This document shows positions 52,514-60,919 of a stretch of DNA of 64,000 nt, piece after piece; within the stretch, counting starts at the first letter, position 1; the number at the start of each line of letters is the position of its first letter. Source of the DNA: Bacillota bacterium. Its GTDB lineage: Bacteria > Bacillota > Limnochordia > Limnochordales > Limnochordaceae. The stretch is taken from positions 62,001 to 126,000 of the forward strand of contig PIUA01000023.1 of assembly GCA_017577405.1 (NCBI GenBank), given 5' to 3'. The notes beneath the pieces were generated by a model, which saw only the letters and a program-made list of their open reading frames with translations, did no database searches and was not told the DNA's origin. The position numbers were made by a program, and so were the translations under genes.

Positions 52514-54223
52514 ATGAGGAATCAGACCATGCATCGTCTCAGGATCCTGACCTGGCTGCTGGTGGGGCTGATGATCAGCCTGGGGCCGGCCGCTGCGGTC
52601 CAGGCCCAGGAGGCGACGGAGCCCATCGTCCAGTCCATTGCGGTCCGGGGCAACCAGCGGGTCCCGGCCGAGGTGATCCTGGACCAGATCAAGGCCAGCC
52701 GCATCGGCCGGCCCGTGGACCCTGAGGCCCTCCAGAAGGATGCCCAAGCCATCCTGGAGCTGGGAACCATTGAGAGCGTCAGCTTCCAGATGCCCGTGGT
52801 GCCCGGCGGGATCCAGCTGGTCTTCGTGGTGGAGGAGCTGCCCGTCTTGACCCGGGTGGTCCTGGAAGGGCTGGAGGGTCTGGACGAGCAGGCGCTCCTC
52901 GCGGAGACGGGGCTGGTGACGGGTGAGGTCCTCGACCTGCACGAGGTTCAGAACGCCCTCGCCACCATCCAGTACCAGGCGCTGGAACAGGAGGGGCTCC
53001 TGATCCGGCCCACCCAGACCCCGACCTGGAACGATGAGGGCGTCCTCACCCTCGCCTTCGCGCCTGTCCGGTTGAACGAGATCCGGGTGGAGGGGAACCA
53101 GAAGACCCTGGACTACGTCATCCTGCGGGAGATGCGTATCAAGCCCGGGGACCCCATCGACCTGAAGGTGGTCGACCGGGGCTTGCGGGACGTCCTCCAG
53201 CTGGGATACTTCGACCAGGTGAGCCGGAGCTTCGCTGAGACGGGCGACCCCGAGACCTTGGACCTGATCGTCCACGTCCAGGAGCGGAAGACAGGGATGG
53301 CCAGCCTGGGGGTCACCTGGAGCTCGCCGGGGGGCTTCGGCGGGTATGTGGACGTCTCGGACGTCAACTTCCTGGGCCGGGGCCAGGAGGCGGGCGTGAA
53401 GATCTCGGTGGCCCGTTCCTCCAGCGAGTACGAGCTCCGCTTCCGGGAGCCGTACCTGACCGACAGCGGCCTCTCCCTCGGGGTGAGCCTCTTCCACCGG
53501 AACCGGGTGGACACCAAGCACCCGTCCCAGAGCTGGTACCACGACCTGGGGCTGAGCCTCAGCCTGGGCCACCCCGTCGGGAGCTACAGCCGCCTCATCG
53601 GGACCTTCTCCATGGACACCCGGACCTACGACGAAAAGGCGTACGACCCAGACCTGGGCAGATTTGCCAACAGCAGCTACCGGTCCTTTGAGCTGGCCCT
53701 GGCCACCGACACCACCGACCACCCCTTCTTCCCCACGACGGGGTACCGGAACCGGCTCTCGGTCACCTTCGGCGGCGGGCTTCTGGGCGGTGACTGGAGC
53801 CACCAGATCTACCAAGAGACCTTCAGCCGCTACATCAAGGTGGGGAGCTCCAACCAGACCCTGGCCTTCCGCCTCAGCACCGGCTGGCTGAACGGCGAGG
53901 CCCGGCGGAGCGAGCAGTTCTGGGTGGGCGGCTCCGAGACCCTGCGGGGGTACGACTACGGCGAGTTCGTGGGGCACGCCAAGCTGGTGGCCAACGCGGA
54001 GTACCGGTTCCCCATCGCGGATCAGGTCCAGGGCGTCTTCTTCGTGGACGCGGGCCGGGCGTGGGACTTTGAGAAGGACGAAGCGGTCCGGCTGGCCGAC
54101 CTGGAGGTGGGGTACGGCTTCGGCATCCGGCTGAACACGCCCATCGGCATGCTCCGCCTCGACTACGGCATGAGCGCCGATCGGCCGGGCCAGCCCTACA
54201 TCAGCATTGGACAGACCTTCTGA
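52514..54223 (+). CDS. bamA: Outer-membrane protein assembly factor BamA (Omp85)
   Basis: Inserts beta-barrel proteins into the outer membrane. Signal peptide LTWLLVGLMISLGPAAAVQA; three POTRA-like repeats (about 35-105, 110-180 and 185-260; for example IVQSIAVRGNQRVP and LNEIRVEGNQKTLDYVILRE); then a barrel domain containing FWVGGSETLRGYDYGEF, the conserved (V/I)RGY-type loop-6 motif, and ending in Phe (YISIGQTF). About 569 aa with three POTRAs instead of the five of E. coli, as in other non-proteobacterial diderms. Start uncertain among GTG 52505, ATG 52514 and ATG 52529. Confidence 0.94.
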   Translation: MRNQTMHRLRILTWLLVGLMISLGPAAAVQAQEATEPIVQSIAVRGNQRVPAEVILDQIKASRIGRPVDPEALQKDAQAILELGTIESVSFQMPVVPGGIQLVFVVEELPVLTRVVLEGLEGLDEQALLAETGLVTGEVLDLHEVQNALATIQYQALEQEGLLIRPTQTPTWNDEGVLTLAFAPVRLNEIRVEGNQKTLDYVILREMRIKPGDPIDLKVVDRGLRDVLQLGYFDQVSRSFAETGDPETLDLIVHVQERKTGMASLGVTWSSPGGFGGYVDVSDVNFLGRGQEAGVKISVARSSSEYELRFREPYLTDSGLSLGVSLFHRNRVDTKHPSQSWYHDLGLSLSLGHPVGSYSRLIGTFSMDTRTYDEKAYDPDLGRFANSSYRSFELALATDTTDHPFFPTTGYRNRLSVTFGGGLLGGDWSHQIYQETFSRYIKVGSSNQTLAFRLSTGWLNGEARRSEQFWVGGSETLRGYDYGEFVGHAKLVANAEYRFPIADQVQGVFFVDAGRAWDFEKDEAVRLADLEVGYGFGIRLNTPIGMLRLDYGMSADRPGQPYISIGQTF

Positions 54224-54262
54224 CCCGGCACCGGGGGGAAGGGCATCAGAGGAGGGGCCAAG

Positions 54263-54823
54263 GTGGTACGGGAACATGGAGGGAGCTGGGGGACCGTCGT
54301 CGCCAGCCGCGCCGTCGTCGCGCTGCTGGCGGCGCTGGTCTTTCTCGCCCCTGCGGGGGCAGGGGCCCAGGGGGAGGGGCCGGCCGTCGGCTACGTGGAC
54401 CTGCAGGTGATCCAAGCCCAGTACCTGCTGCCCAACCTGCAGCCGTCTCTGGCCGCACTGGAGCAACGGCTGATCGAACTCCAGGCCAAGTTTGACGAGG
54501 AGAGCGTGGGCCTGGACGACGAGGCCAAGCAGGCCCTCTTCAACGTGTACCAGGCGGAGCTCAACGCGCAATCGGCCGGGGTGGAGCGTTTCGAGGAGGA
54601 ACTGAAGGCCAACATCGCGGCCGCCATCGCCTCGGTGGCCGCCGAGCACGGGGTCTCCACGGTTCTGGCCAAGGACGTGGTCCTCACCGTGACCGGGGAC
54701 CATGGGCTGCCGCGGGTGATGACCCAGCCGCTGGTCCTCCACGGGGGCATCGATCTGACGGGCCCCGTCCTGCGCCGGTTGGGTGTCCAACTGGCCTCCC
54801 CGGAGAACGGTGAGGAAGGATAA
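54263..54823 (+). CDS. skp: Skp/OmpH-family periplasmic chaperone
   Basis: Holds unfolded outer-membrane proteins on their way to BamA. Signal peptide (VVALLAALVFLAPAGAGAQ), AVGYVDLQVIQAQYLLPNL at the mature start, then a coiled-coil arm (about 60-120) and the closing beta segment VLTVTGDHGLPRVMTQ. It is 186 aa. The bamA-skp-lpxD order is common in diderm bacteria, including outer-membraned Firmicutes. Confidence 0.85.
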   Translation: MVREHGGSWGTVVASRAVVALLAALVFLAPAGAGAQGEGPAVGYVDLQVIQAQYLLPNLQPSLAALEQRLIELQAKFDEESVGLDDEAKQALFNVYQAELNAQSAGVERFEEELKANIAAAIASVAAEHGVSTVLAKDVVLTVTGDHGLPRVMTQPLVLHGGIDLTGPVLRRLGVQLASPENGEEG

Positions 54824-54871
54824 GCCTTGCGGCGCCAGGCAGACGCCTCCCGCCTGGGGAGATTACAATAG

Positions 54872-55228
54872 GTGGAGAGCCCGCGCGCGGGCCAATGGGA
54901 AGAGGAGGCGGGACCCTTGGTCGACGAGGCGACGGTCCGTGAAGCCTTGAAGGTGGTCATTGACCCCGAATTGGGCATGAACGTGGTCGATTTGGGGCTG
55001 ATTTACGGGGTGGAGATCGACGAGGCCAAAGGGCACGTCCACGTGAAGATGACCCTCACCACCCCCGGGTGCCCCCTGTACGCCACCATCAACGATCAGG
55101 TCCACGCGGCGGTCAAGCCTCTGCCCGGCGTCAACTCGGTGGAGACGGAGCTGGTCTGGGATCCCCCCTGGACGCCGGAGATGATGAGCGAAGAGGCGAA
55201 GCGGCTCCTGCGCTGGGGCATCCGCTGA
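54872..55228 (+). CDS. MIP18-family (DUF59) iron-sulfur assembly-type protein
   Basis: Small protein of the PaaD/SufT group, linked to Fe-S cluster maturation. VREALKVVIDPELGMNVVDL, GLIYGVEID, the conserved Cys in MTLTTPGCPLYATI, and VETELVWDPPWTPEMMSEEA are family hallmarks. The tracked GTG 54872 gives 118 aa. TTG 54917, preceded by GAGGAGG at 8 nt, gives 103 aa and starts nearer the conserved part. An orphan TACAAT (54864-54869), if a real -10, would also favour the later start. Its place inside the envelope cluster is unexplained. Confidence 0.88.
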   Translation: MESPRAGQWEEEAGPLVDEATVREALKVVIDPELGMNVVDLGLIYGVEIDEAKGHVHVKMTLTTPGCPLYATINDQVHAAVKPLPGVNSVETELVWDPPWTPEMMSEEAKRLLRWGIR

Positions 55229-55277
55229 GACGGGCCAGGCCCAGGAGCGCCAAGGCAGGGAGGCAGGAGGGAGAGCG

Positions 55278-56390
55278 GTGGAGCGCCACGCGGAGGAGCT
55301 GGCCGCCCGGCTGGGGGGCCAGCTGGACGGCCCGGCTGACCTGGTGGTGACGGGGCCCGCCCCCTTGGACGAGGCGGGGCCGCGCCATGTGGCCTATCTG
55401 GATCAAGGCCAGCCCTGGGCCCGGGCGGAGCAGAGCCGGGCCGGCCTCCTCCTGGCCCCCCGCAGCCTCCGGGATCAGGTGAAGACGACCCGCCCCGTCA
55501 TCTGGGTGGACCATCCCCGGGTCGCCTTCGCCCAGGTGCTGGCCCTCTTTCAGGAGCCGGGCTGGTTGGAGGAAGGGATCCATCCCACGGCCTGTGTCGC
55601 CCCCGACGCGGAGCTGGGGGAGCGGGTCCGGGTGGGTCCCTACGTCTTTATCGGGCCCGGCGCCCGCATCGGCGCGGGCACCTGGCTCTACCCGGGAGCC
55701 CGGGTGGGGCGGGGGGCGGTGGTGGGCCGCGACTGTCTTCTGCGGGAGAACAGCGTGGTGGCCGACCGGGTCCACTTGGGGGACCGGGTCATCCTCCAGC
55801 CGGGGGCGGTGGTGGGGGCCGACGGATTTGGCTACGCCACCGACGGAACGGGAACGCACCACAAAATCCCCCATTTGGGCACCGTGGTGGTGGAGGATGA
55901 TGTGGAGATCGGCGCCAACAGTACCATTGACCGGGGGACCCTGGGGGCGACGGTCATCGGGCGGGGGACCAAGATCGACAACCTGGTCCACGTGGCCCAC
56001 AACGTCCAGATCGGGGAAAACTGCCTGCTGGTTGCCCAGGTGGGGGTGGCGGGGAGCGCCCGGCTGGGTCGAGGGGTGATCCTGGCGGGCCAGGCGGGCG
56101 TCAGCGACCATGTCCGGCTGGCCGACGGGACCATGGTCGCGGCCCAGGCCGGCGTCTTGAAAGATGTGGACGGGGGTCTGGTCTCGGGGCTCCCGGCTCG
56201 GCCCCACGGGGAGCAGATGCGGATGCTTGCCGCCCAGCGGCGGGTGCCCCAGCTCTTGCGGGAGGTGGCCGCCCTGCGGGCCGAGGTGGCCCTCCTCCGG
56301 GACCAGCTCGCCTTCCTTCGGGGCGAGCGGGCGGGGGAGTCCTTGAGCAGGGACGAGGGGCCGGCACGGGGAACCACGGGGGAAGAGTGA
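55278..56390 (+). CDS. lpxD: UDP-3-O-acylglucosamine N-acyltransferase
   Basis: Third step of lipid A synthesis: adds a hydroxyacyl chain to the 2-amino group. N-terminal uridine-binding domain (about 1-100), then left-handed beta-helix hexapeptides and the catalytic-His segment NLVHVAHNVQIGENCLL. DGFGYATDGTGTHHKIPHLG is also conserved. The C-terminal alpha helix (LLREVAALRAEVALLRDQLA) is longer than usual. It is 370 aa. GTG start with AGGAGGGAGAGC upstream. Confidence 0.94.
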   Translation: MERHAEELAARLGGQLDGPADLVVTGPAPLDEAGPRHVAYLDQGQPWARAEQSRAGLLLAPRSLRDQVKTTRPVIWVDHPRVAFAQVLALFQEPGWLEEGIHPTACVAPDAELGERVRVGPYVFIGPGARIGAGTWLYPGARVGRGAVVGRDCLLRENSVVADRVHLGDRVILQPGAVVGADGFGYATDGTGTHHKIPHLGTVVVEDDVEIGANSTIDRGTLGATVIGRGTKIDNLVHVAHNVQIGENCLLVAQVGVAGSARLGRGVILAGQAGVSDHVRLADGTMVAAQAGVLKDVDGGLVSGLPARPHGEQMRMLAAQRRVPQLLREVAALRAEVALLRDQLAFLRGERAGESLSRDEGPARGTTGEE

Positions 56391-56408
56391 GAGCTTGAGG
56401 CGAGTGAG

Positions 56409-57071
56409 GTGACCTATGTGGTGAGGCAAGGGAGGCGTTGGCGGGGGATTCTGGCCGCCGTGCTGGCTGCCGTGTTCTTCGTTCCCGTCCCGGTGGGGGC
56501 CGGGGGGACCACGTCGGGCCTGACGGGTTTGGTGGAGGTGAAGACGGCCGATGTGTTGCCGCCGGAGAGCCTTCGCCTCTCCCTCTACTACAACAGCCGG
56601 TCCTCGGCGTTCCAGCCGGCGGTTGCCTTCGGCATCGTGCCGGGGTTGGAGGTGGCGGTCAACGGGTCGACGGGCGGTCGGGGTGGCGACGGCACCCTGG
56701 GCTTGGGGGCCAAGATCGGGGTGCTGGCCGAGACCCGGGATCTGCCGGGCCTGGCCCTGGGCTTTACCTGGGGCGGTGTGGACTCCCCCAGCTTCTTCGG
56801 CACGTTGAGCAAGCGCCTGAGCAACCTCTGGCGCCTCCACGGGGGTCTCACCACAGGGAGCGACCACCCCTTCTTCATCGGCCTGAGCGGGCTGCTCAAC
56901 CCCGTCCAGGCGGGGGGCGGTTTCCCGCCCACCACCCTCTTGATTGAGGCCGACGGCGACTCCCTCTTGGTGGGGACCCGCTTCAACCTGGCTGCCGGAT
57001 TCGACGCGACCTTGGCCCTGCGGAGTCTCGAATCCTTCCAAGTGGGCGTCAGTTACCAAACCAGTTTCTAG
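56409..57071 (+). CDS. Predicted outer-membrane beta-barrel protein (YjbH-like)
   Basis: Exported protein (signal AAVLAAVFFVPVPVGAGG) of 220 aa. It is made of alternating hydrophobic strands and ends in QVGVSYQTSF, a terminal Phe typical of BamA substrates. The phrase SLYYNSRSSAFQPAVAFGIVPGLEVAVNGST resembles YjbH-like barrels of exopolysaccharide or lipoprotein type, but the match is weak. It follows lpxD by 18 nt and could be a porin or accessory export factor. Start: GTG 56409 or GTG 56418. Function not assigned. Confidence 0.65.
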   Translation: MTYVVRQGRRWRGILAAVLAAVFFVPVPVGAGGTTSGLTGLVEVKTADVLPPESLRLSLYYNSRSSAFQPAVAFGIVPGLEVAVNGSTGGRGGDGTLGLGAKIGVLAETRDLPGLALGFTWGGVDSPSFFGTLSKRLSNLWRLHGGLTTGSDHPFFIGLSGLLNPVQAGGGFPPTTLLIEADGDSLLVGTRFNLAAGFDATLALRSLESFQVGVSYQTSF

Positions 57072-57109
57072 AAGCCTCTCATCATCTTTTCCAATCCCGT
57101 CGGAGCTTG

Positions 57110-57161
57110 CCGGGAGCGGCACCACTTGCTGGCCGGGGCCGCTCCCGGTCTGTGTTATAAT
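57110..57161 (+). promoter_or_regulatory. Extended -10 promoter with an upstream 11-bp inverted repeat
   Basis: TGTTATAAT (57153-57161) is an extended -10, with no good -35. A perfect inverted repeat, CCGGGAGCGGC (57110-57120) and GCCGCTCCCGG (57138-57148), covers the -35 zone. It could be an operator or the terminator of the preceding gene. Start point near 57168, leaving about 20 nt to GTG 57188. Confidence 0.55.
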
Positions 57162-57187
57162 CCGCGCGGCTCACCACGAAAGGGACG

Positions 57188-59212
57188 GTGTCCGTGCGGA
57201 TTCTTCTCCAAGATGGTTTCGGAAAACACTTGATTCTCCTCTGGCTTCTGGCCGCCCTCCTCACCACGGGAGGAGCGTGGGCCGGCGCGCGCGTGGCCAG
57301 GGTATACCTCGGCCGGACGGTCGATGAGGCCCTGGGCGACGCTGGGGCCTACGACGCCATCCTCCACTGGCGTTCTGAAACGGCTTTCCAAAGTTTGTCC
57401 GAAGCGGAAGAGCTTCTCGCCGCGGCCTACCCCGGCGTCCGGCTCCACCGGGGGCCGGAGGTGGTGGGGAACGCCAACCTCTTCGTGGCCCTTCCTGAGA
57501 GCGCCCGGACGGCCGCCGGCCTGGAGGAACTGCCTCAGGCGGTGCGGGAGCTGCCCGGGTACAACGGGATCACCTACCTGGTGGAGCCCTCCATCGATCT
57601 GGCGGGGGTGCCCCCGGGCCTGGAAGAGGAGCTGACCCGGCAGGTGGCGGCCATCCCGGGGGTCGCCTTCGTCTTCTGGCACGGAACCACCCTCACCGCC
57701 GTTCTGGAGGGAGCGGGGCAGCTCCCTGAGGTCTCCCGCCGGTTGGAGGAGCTGGTGGAGGCCCAGAGCCTGGTGGAGGTCATCCTGGCCCAGGAGGGCC
57801 CGGCCGATGCCCAGGCCCTCGCCGATCGCCTGACAGCCGGGACGGGCCTCCCCTTCCACCCGCTGGGTGAGAGCGCGGAAGGGGCCCATCTGGCGGGGGC
57901 CGTCGCCCGGCTGGGCCAGCTCCTTCCCCTCCTGCGGGAGGAGACGGGGCTGAAGGCGGCCTTCGGCCAGACGGCCCAGGAGCTGCGGCAACTGGCCCAG
58001 GCGGTGGCCGAAGGGCAGGGGGCCGCCCGGTCCGCCATCCAGGCGGGCCAGGAGACGACCGCCCAGATCCAGACCGCGCTCCATCAGGTGGAGAGCCTCC
58101 AGGCCCGGGTCGACCAGCTGGCCCAGGAGCTGGCCAGCCCCCAGGGGCGGAGCACCACCCTGGGGCTCCTGGCCCAGATTCTGATGGAGAACCTGGTGGG
58201 TGGGACCGCCCAGGCGGCCCCCGGGCGACCGGCCACCCGGGAGGGGGCGGAGGATCCCCTGGCCGCGGTGGAGGCCCTCGACGGGGAGGGGCTGGCCGCC
58301 TTCCAGGGCGAGTTGGAGACGCTGCAGGCGAGCCTGGAGGCCATGGATCCGGCGGCCTTGGAGGCGGCCGCGGGCCGGTTGGAGGCGGCCATGGACCGTC
58401 TCCCTGAGTTGACCGACCAAGAGGTGGAGGAGCTGGCCGGTCTCCTTGCCCAATGGGGCTCGGACCTGGGCGAGTCGGGCGAGCGCCTCGCCTTCCTGGT
58501 GACGGGACCCGTGGCGGCAGAAGCCCTAACCCAAAGGATTGAAGACGCGCTGGGCGATGAGCAGCAGGGGGTGCGGGTGCTTCCTCCGGCAGCGGTGCGG
58601 CCCAGCCCCCGGGCCAGCCTGATGCAGATGCTCCACCAGGCCCAGGGGCTGGTAGCGGGGCTGTTGGTCATCGGGTTGGGCGGGGCCCATCTCCTCCTGG
58701 ACCTGTCGGTCATCCGTCAGGGGGCCCGCACCTTGGGCCGCCTCCAGCCCCGTCGGCCCGCAGGACGGCAGGGGACCCGACCCCTCCGGCGCTGGAGCAG
58801 GGGGGGTTTCGACGGAACCTGGTGGCTCGCCATGGTCTGGGGCGGCTCCCTCCTGACGGTGGCCGCCACCCTCTCGGGGGCCCAGCTGCCGTGGGTGGAC
58901 GGGAAGGGTACCTTCCTGCTGGGCGCGGTCCTGGCCCTCCTCGCCTGGGCCCTGGCGGGCCGGATCAACCCCGTCCGGGCCGAAGAGGTGGAGCTGGCGG
59001 TGGCGGCCGGGCTGACCCCCGTCCAGGTGATGGAGGCGGTCATCCTGCCCGAGGCCCGCCCCTCCCTGCTGGGCCTGATGACCCGGAATGGGCGGCTCCT
59101 GGAGGGGCCGGGCGATCCCCGGCGGCCCTTCTGGGCCCGGCTGGGCGAGACGATCCGAGGAAGGAGGCGGATCCATGGCGACGGCCACGGAGCGGGTCCC
59201 GGGCGCCCCTGA
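57188..59212 (+). CDS. FtsX/MacB-like ABC transporter permease with large periplasmic domain
   Basis: 674 aa with the type VII ABC topology: one N-terminal helix (LILLWLLAALLTTGGAWAGA, about 15-35), a large extracytoplasmic region (about 36-475) including a long helical, Gln/Ala/Glu-rich stretch (about 235-320) that should form a coiled coil, then three C-terminal helices (about 485-505, 545-565, 575-595). The cytoplasmic tail LTPVQVMEAVILPEARPSLL resembles the coupling region. Such permeases move periplasmic partners mechanically (LolCDE, MacB, FtsEX) instead of passing substrate through the membrane. The exact family is not recognised. It overlaps the ATPase gene by 38 nt. Start GTG 57188 or 57194. 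Confidence 0.75.
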   Translation: MSVRILLQDGFGKHLILLWLLAALLTTGGAWAGARVARVYLGRTVDEALGDAGAYDAILHWRSETAFQSLSEAEELLAAAYPGVRLHRGPEVVGNANLFVALPESARTAAGLEELPQAVRELPGYNGITYLVEPSIDLAGVPPGLEEELTRQVAAIPGVAFVFWHGTTLTAVLEGAGQLPEVSRRLEELVEAQSLVEVILAQEGPADAQALADRLTAGTGLPFHPLGESAEGAHLAGAVARLGQLLPLLREETGLKAAFGQTAQELRQLAQAVAEGQGAARSAIQAGQETTAQIQTALHQVESLQARVDQLAQELASPQGRSTTLGLLAQILMENLVGGTAQAAPGRPATREGAEDPLAAVEALDGEGLAAFQGELETLQASLEAMDPAALEAAAGRLEAAMDRLPELTDQEVEELAGLLAQWGSDLGESGERLAFLVTGPVAAEALTQRIEDALGDEQQGVRVLPPAAVRPSPRASLMQMLHQAQGLVAGLLVIGLGGAHLLLDLSVIRQGARTLGRLQPRRPAGRQGTRPLRRWSRGGFDGTWWLAMVWGGSLLTVAATLSGAQLPWVDGKGTFLLGAVLALLAWALAGRINPVRAEEVELAVAAGLTPVQVMEAVILPEARPSLLGLMTRNGRLLEGPGDPRRPFWARLGETIRGRRRIHGDGHGAGPGRP

Positions 59213-59960
59213 GCGGCTCCTGGGCGAGGAGGTCCTGCGGGTGCGGGGCCTGGTCAAGCGGTTCGGCTCCACCCAGGCCATCCGGGGTGTCGATTTGGAG
59301 GTCCGGTCCGGCGAGGTGGTGGTCCTCCTAGGGCCCAGCGGCTGCGGCAAGTCCACCCTTCTGCGGTGCATTGCCGGCCTGGAAGCGCCCGACCAGGGGA
59401 CGGTGACCATCGGCGGGCTGGACGTGGCCGAACTGACCCCTCGGGAGCTGCCGCTCCTCCGGCGCCGGATCGGCTTTGTCTTCCAGGGATCCCATCTGGT
59501 CCGGCGGCTCACCGCCCGTCAGAACGTGGCCCTGGGCCTGGTGGCCGGGGGAACGCCCCGGGATGAGGCCTTGGCCCAGGCCGACGGGGCCCTGGAGCAG
59601 GTGGGGATGGCCTGGGCCGCGGAGCGGCTGCCCGATCAGCTCTCCGGGGGCGAGCGCCAGCGGGTGGCCATCGCCCGGGCCCTGGTGAACGACCCGCTCC
59701 TGATGCTCTGGGACGAGCCCACCGCCTCCCTGGACCCGGTGGTCGCCCACGAGATCCTCCAGCTGATGGAGCAGGTGGTGGCCCAGACGGAGCGGGCCAT
59801 GCTGATGGTCACCCACCAGGTGGGCTTCGCCCGCAAGGTCGCCCACCGGCTGGTCTTCATGGACGGCGGCCGGGTGGTGGAGGCGGGGCCGCCCGAGGAG
59901 GTGCTGGCCCACCCCACCTCCCCCGTGGCCCGGCGCTACCAGGCCCTCCTGGGGGCGTGA
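59175..59960 (+). CDS. ABC transporter ATPase subunit
   Basis: Complete ATPase, 261 aa: Walker A GPSGCGKSTLLRCIAG, Q-loop VFQGSHL, signature LSGGERQRVAIARAL, Walker B LLMLWDEPTASLDP, H-loop MVTHQVGF. Overall it resembles the polar amino acid (GlnQ) or LolD/FtsE group. ATG 59175 follows GGAAGGAGG by 8 nt; the tracked start 59088 lies in the permease gene. Coupled to the FtsX-like permease and placed directly before lpxC, so an envelope-lipid or lipoprotein role is inferred. Confidence 0.9.
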   Translation: MATATERVPGAPERLLGEEVLRVRGLVKRFGSTQAIRGVDLEVRSGEVVVLLGPSGCGKSTLLRCIAGLEAPDQGTVTIGGLDVAELTPRELPLLRRRIGFVFQGSHLVRRLTARQNVALGLVAGGTPRDEALAQADGALEQVGMAWAAERLPDQLSGGERQRVAIARALVNDPLLMLWDEPTASLDPVVAHEILQLMEQVVAQTERAMLMVTHQVGFARKVAHRLVFMDGGRVVEAGPPEEVLAHPTSPVARRYQALLGA

Positions 59961-60046
59961 GGGACGGGCTGGGGCCAGGCAGCAGGGAGCCCTGGTGGGT
60001 TGCCGAATGCTGGAGCAGCGGAAGATATGGGAAGGGGGCCGTCTCG

Positions 60047-60919
60047 ATGCGGCAGGAGACCATCGCGCGGCCGGTGGAACTGGAAGGGAAGGGGATCCAC
60101 TCGGGCCGGTGGAGCCGGATCCGCCTGGAACCGGCCCCGCAGGGCGGCGGCATCCGGTTCGTCCGCAGCGACCTTCCTGGGCAGCCGGTCATCCCCGCCA
60201 GCCCTGACGCGGTGGTGGCCACCCGCCGGTCGACCACCCTGGGGGTGGGCGAAGCCCGGGTCCAGACGGTGGAGCACCTCCTGGCAGCCCTGGCGGGGAT
60301 GGGGCTGTGGCATGTGGAGGTGCAGGTCTGGGGCGAGGAACTGCCCGCCGGCGACGGGAGCGTGGCCACCTTCACCCGCCTTCTGAGTGAGGCGGGGCGG
60401 CGGGAGATCGAACCCGACGGGGAGGCCCTGCCCGTCCGGCCCATTCCCGCGCCGGTGCTGGTGGAGGAGGGCGGCGCGACCTTGGTCGCGCTGCCGCCCA
60501 GCGCGGACGAGGAGGCGACCCTGGCCCTCCGGTATGTTTTCCTGAGCCAGCACCGGAGCCTGGCCAGCCAGCAGTACAGCTTCCGCTTCCACCACGACGG
60601 GGATGAGCACCAGCCCTTCCTCCAGGAGGTGGCCCCGGCCCGGACCGTCGCCTTTCTGAGCGAGGTGGAGGCCCTCCGGCGGGAGGGGTTGGCCATGGGC
60701 GAGCCGGGGATGGCCGTGCTGGTCGGTGAGGAGAAGATCCTGACCGCGCTCCGCTTTCCCGACGAGGTGGCCCGGCATAAGTTGGCGGATCTCTTGGGCG
60801 ACTTGGCGGTCCTGGGGCCGCTGGCCGGCACCGTGATCGGCATTGCCTCGGGGCATGCGTTGAACCGCCGCCTGGCCCAAACCCTTTCAGCGGTCTTTCA
60901 AGGAGGAGAGTCGGAATGA
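60047..60919 (+). CDS. lpxC: UDP-3-O-acyl-N-acetylglucosamine deacetylase
   Basis: Zinc deacetylase, the committed step of lipid A synthesis. Zinc ligands: His in QTVEHLLAALAGM, and His and Asp in EVARHKLADLLGDLAVLG; catalytic His in ASGHALNRRL. GKGIHSGRWSRIRLEPA opens the first domain. ATG 60047 follows AAGGGGG by about 9 nt and gives 290 aa. Overlaps the next gene by 4 nt. fabZ, which is fused or adjacent in many diderm Firmicutes and other phyla, is not here. Confidence 0.95.
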   Translation: MRQETIARPVELEGKGIHSGRWSRIRLEPAPQGGGIRFVRSDLPGQPVIPASPDAVVATRRSTTLGVGEARVQTVEHLLAALAGMGLWHVEVQVWGEELPAGDGSVATFTRLLSEAGRREIEPDGEALPVRPIPAPVLVEEGGATLVALPPSADEEATLALRYVFLSQHRSLASQQYSFRFHHDGDEHQPFLQEVAPARTVAFLSEVEALRREGLAMGEPGMAVLVGEEKILTALRFPDEVARHKLADLLGDLAVLGPLAGTVIGIASGHALNRRLAQTLSAVFQGGESE

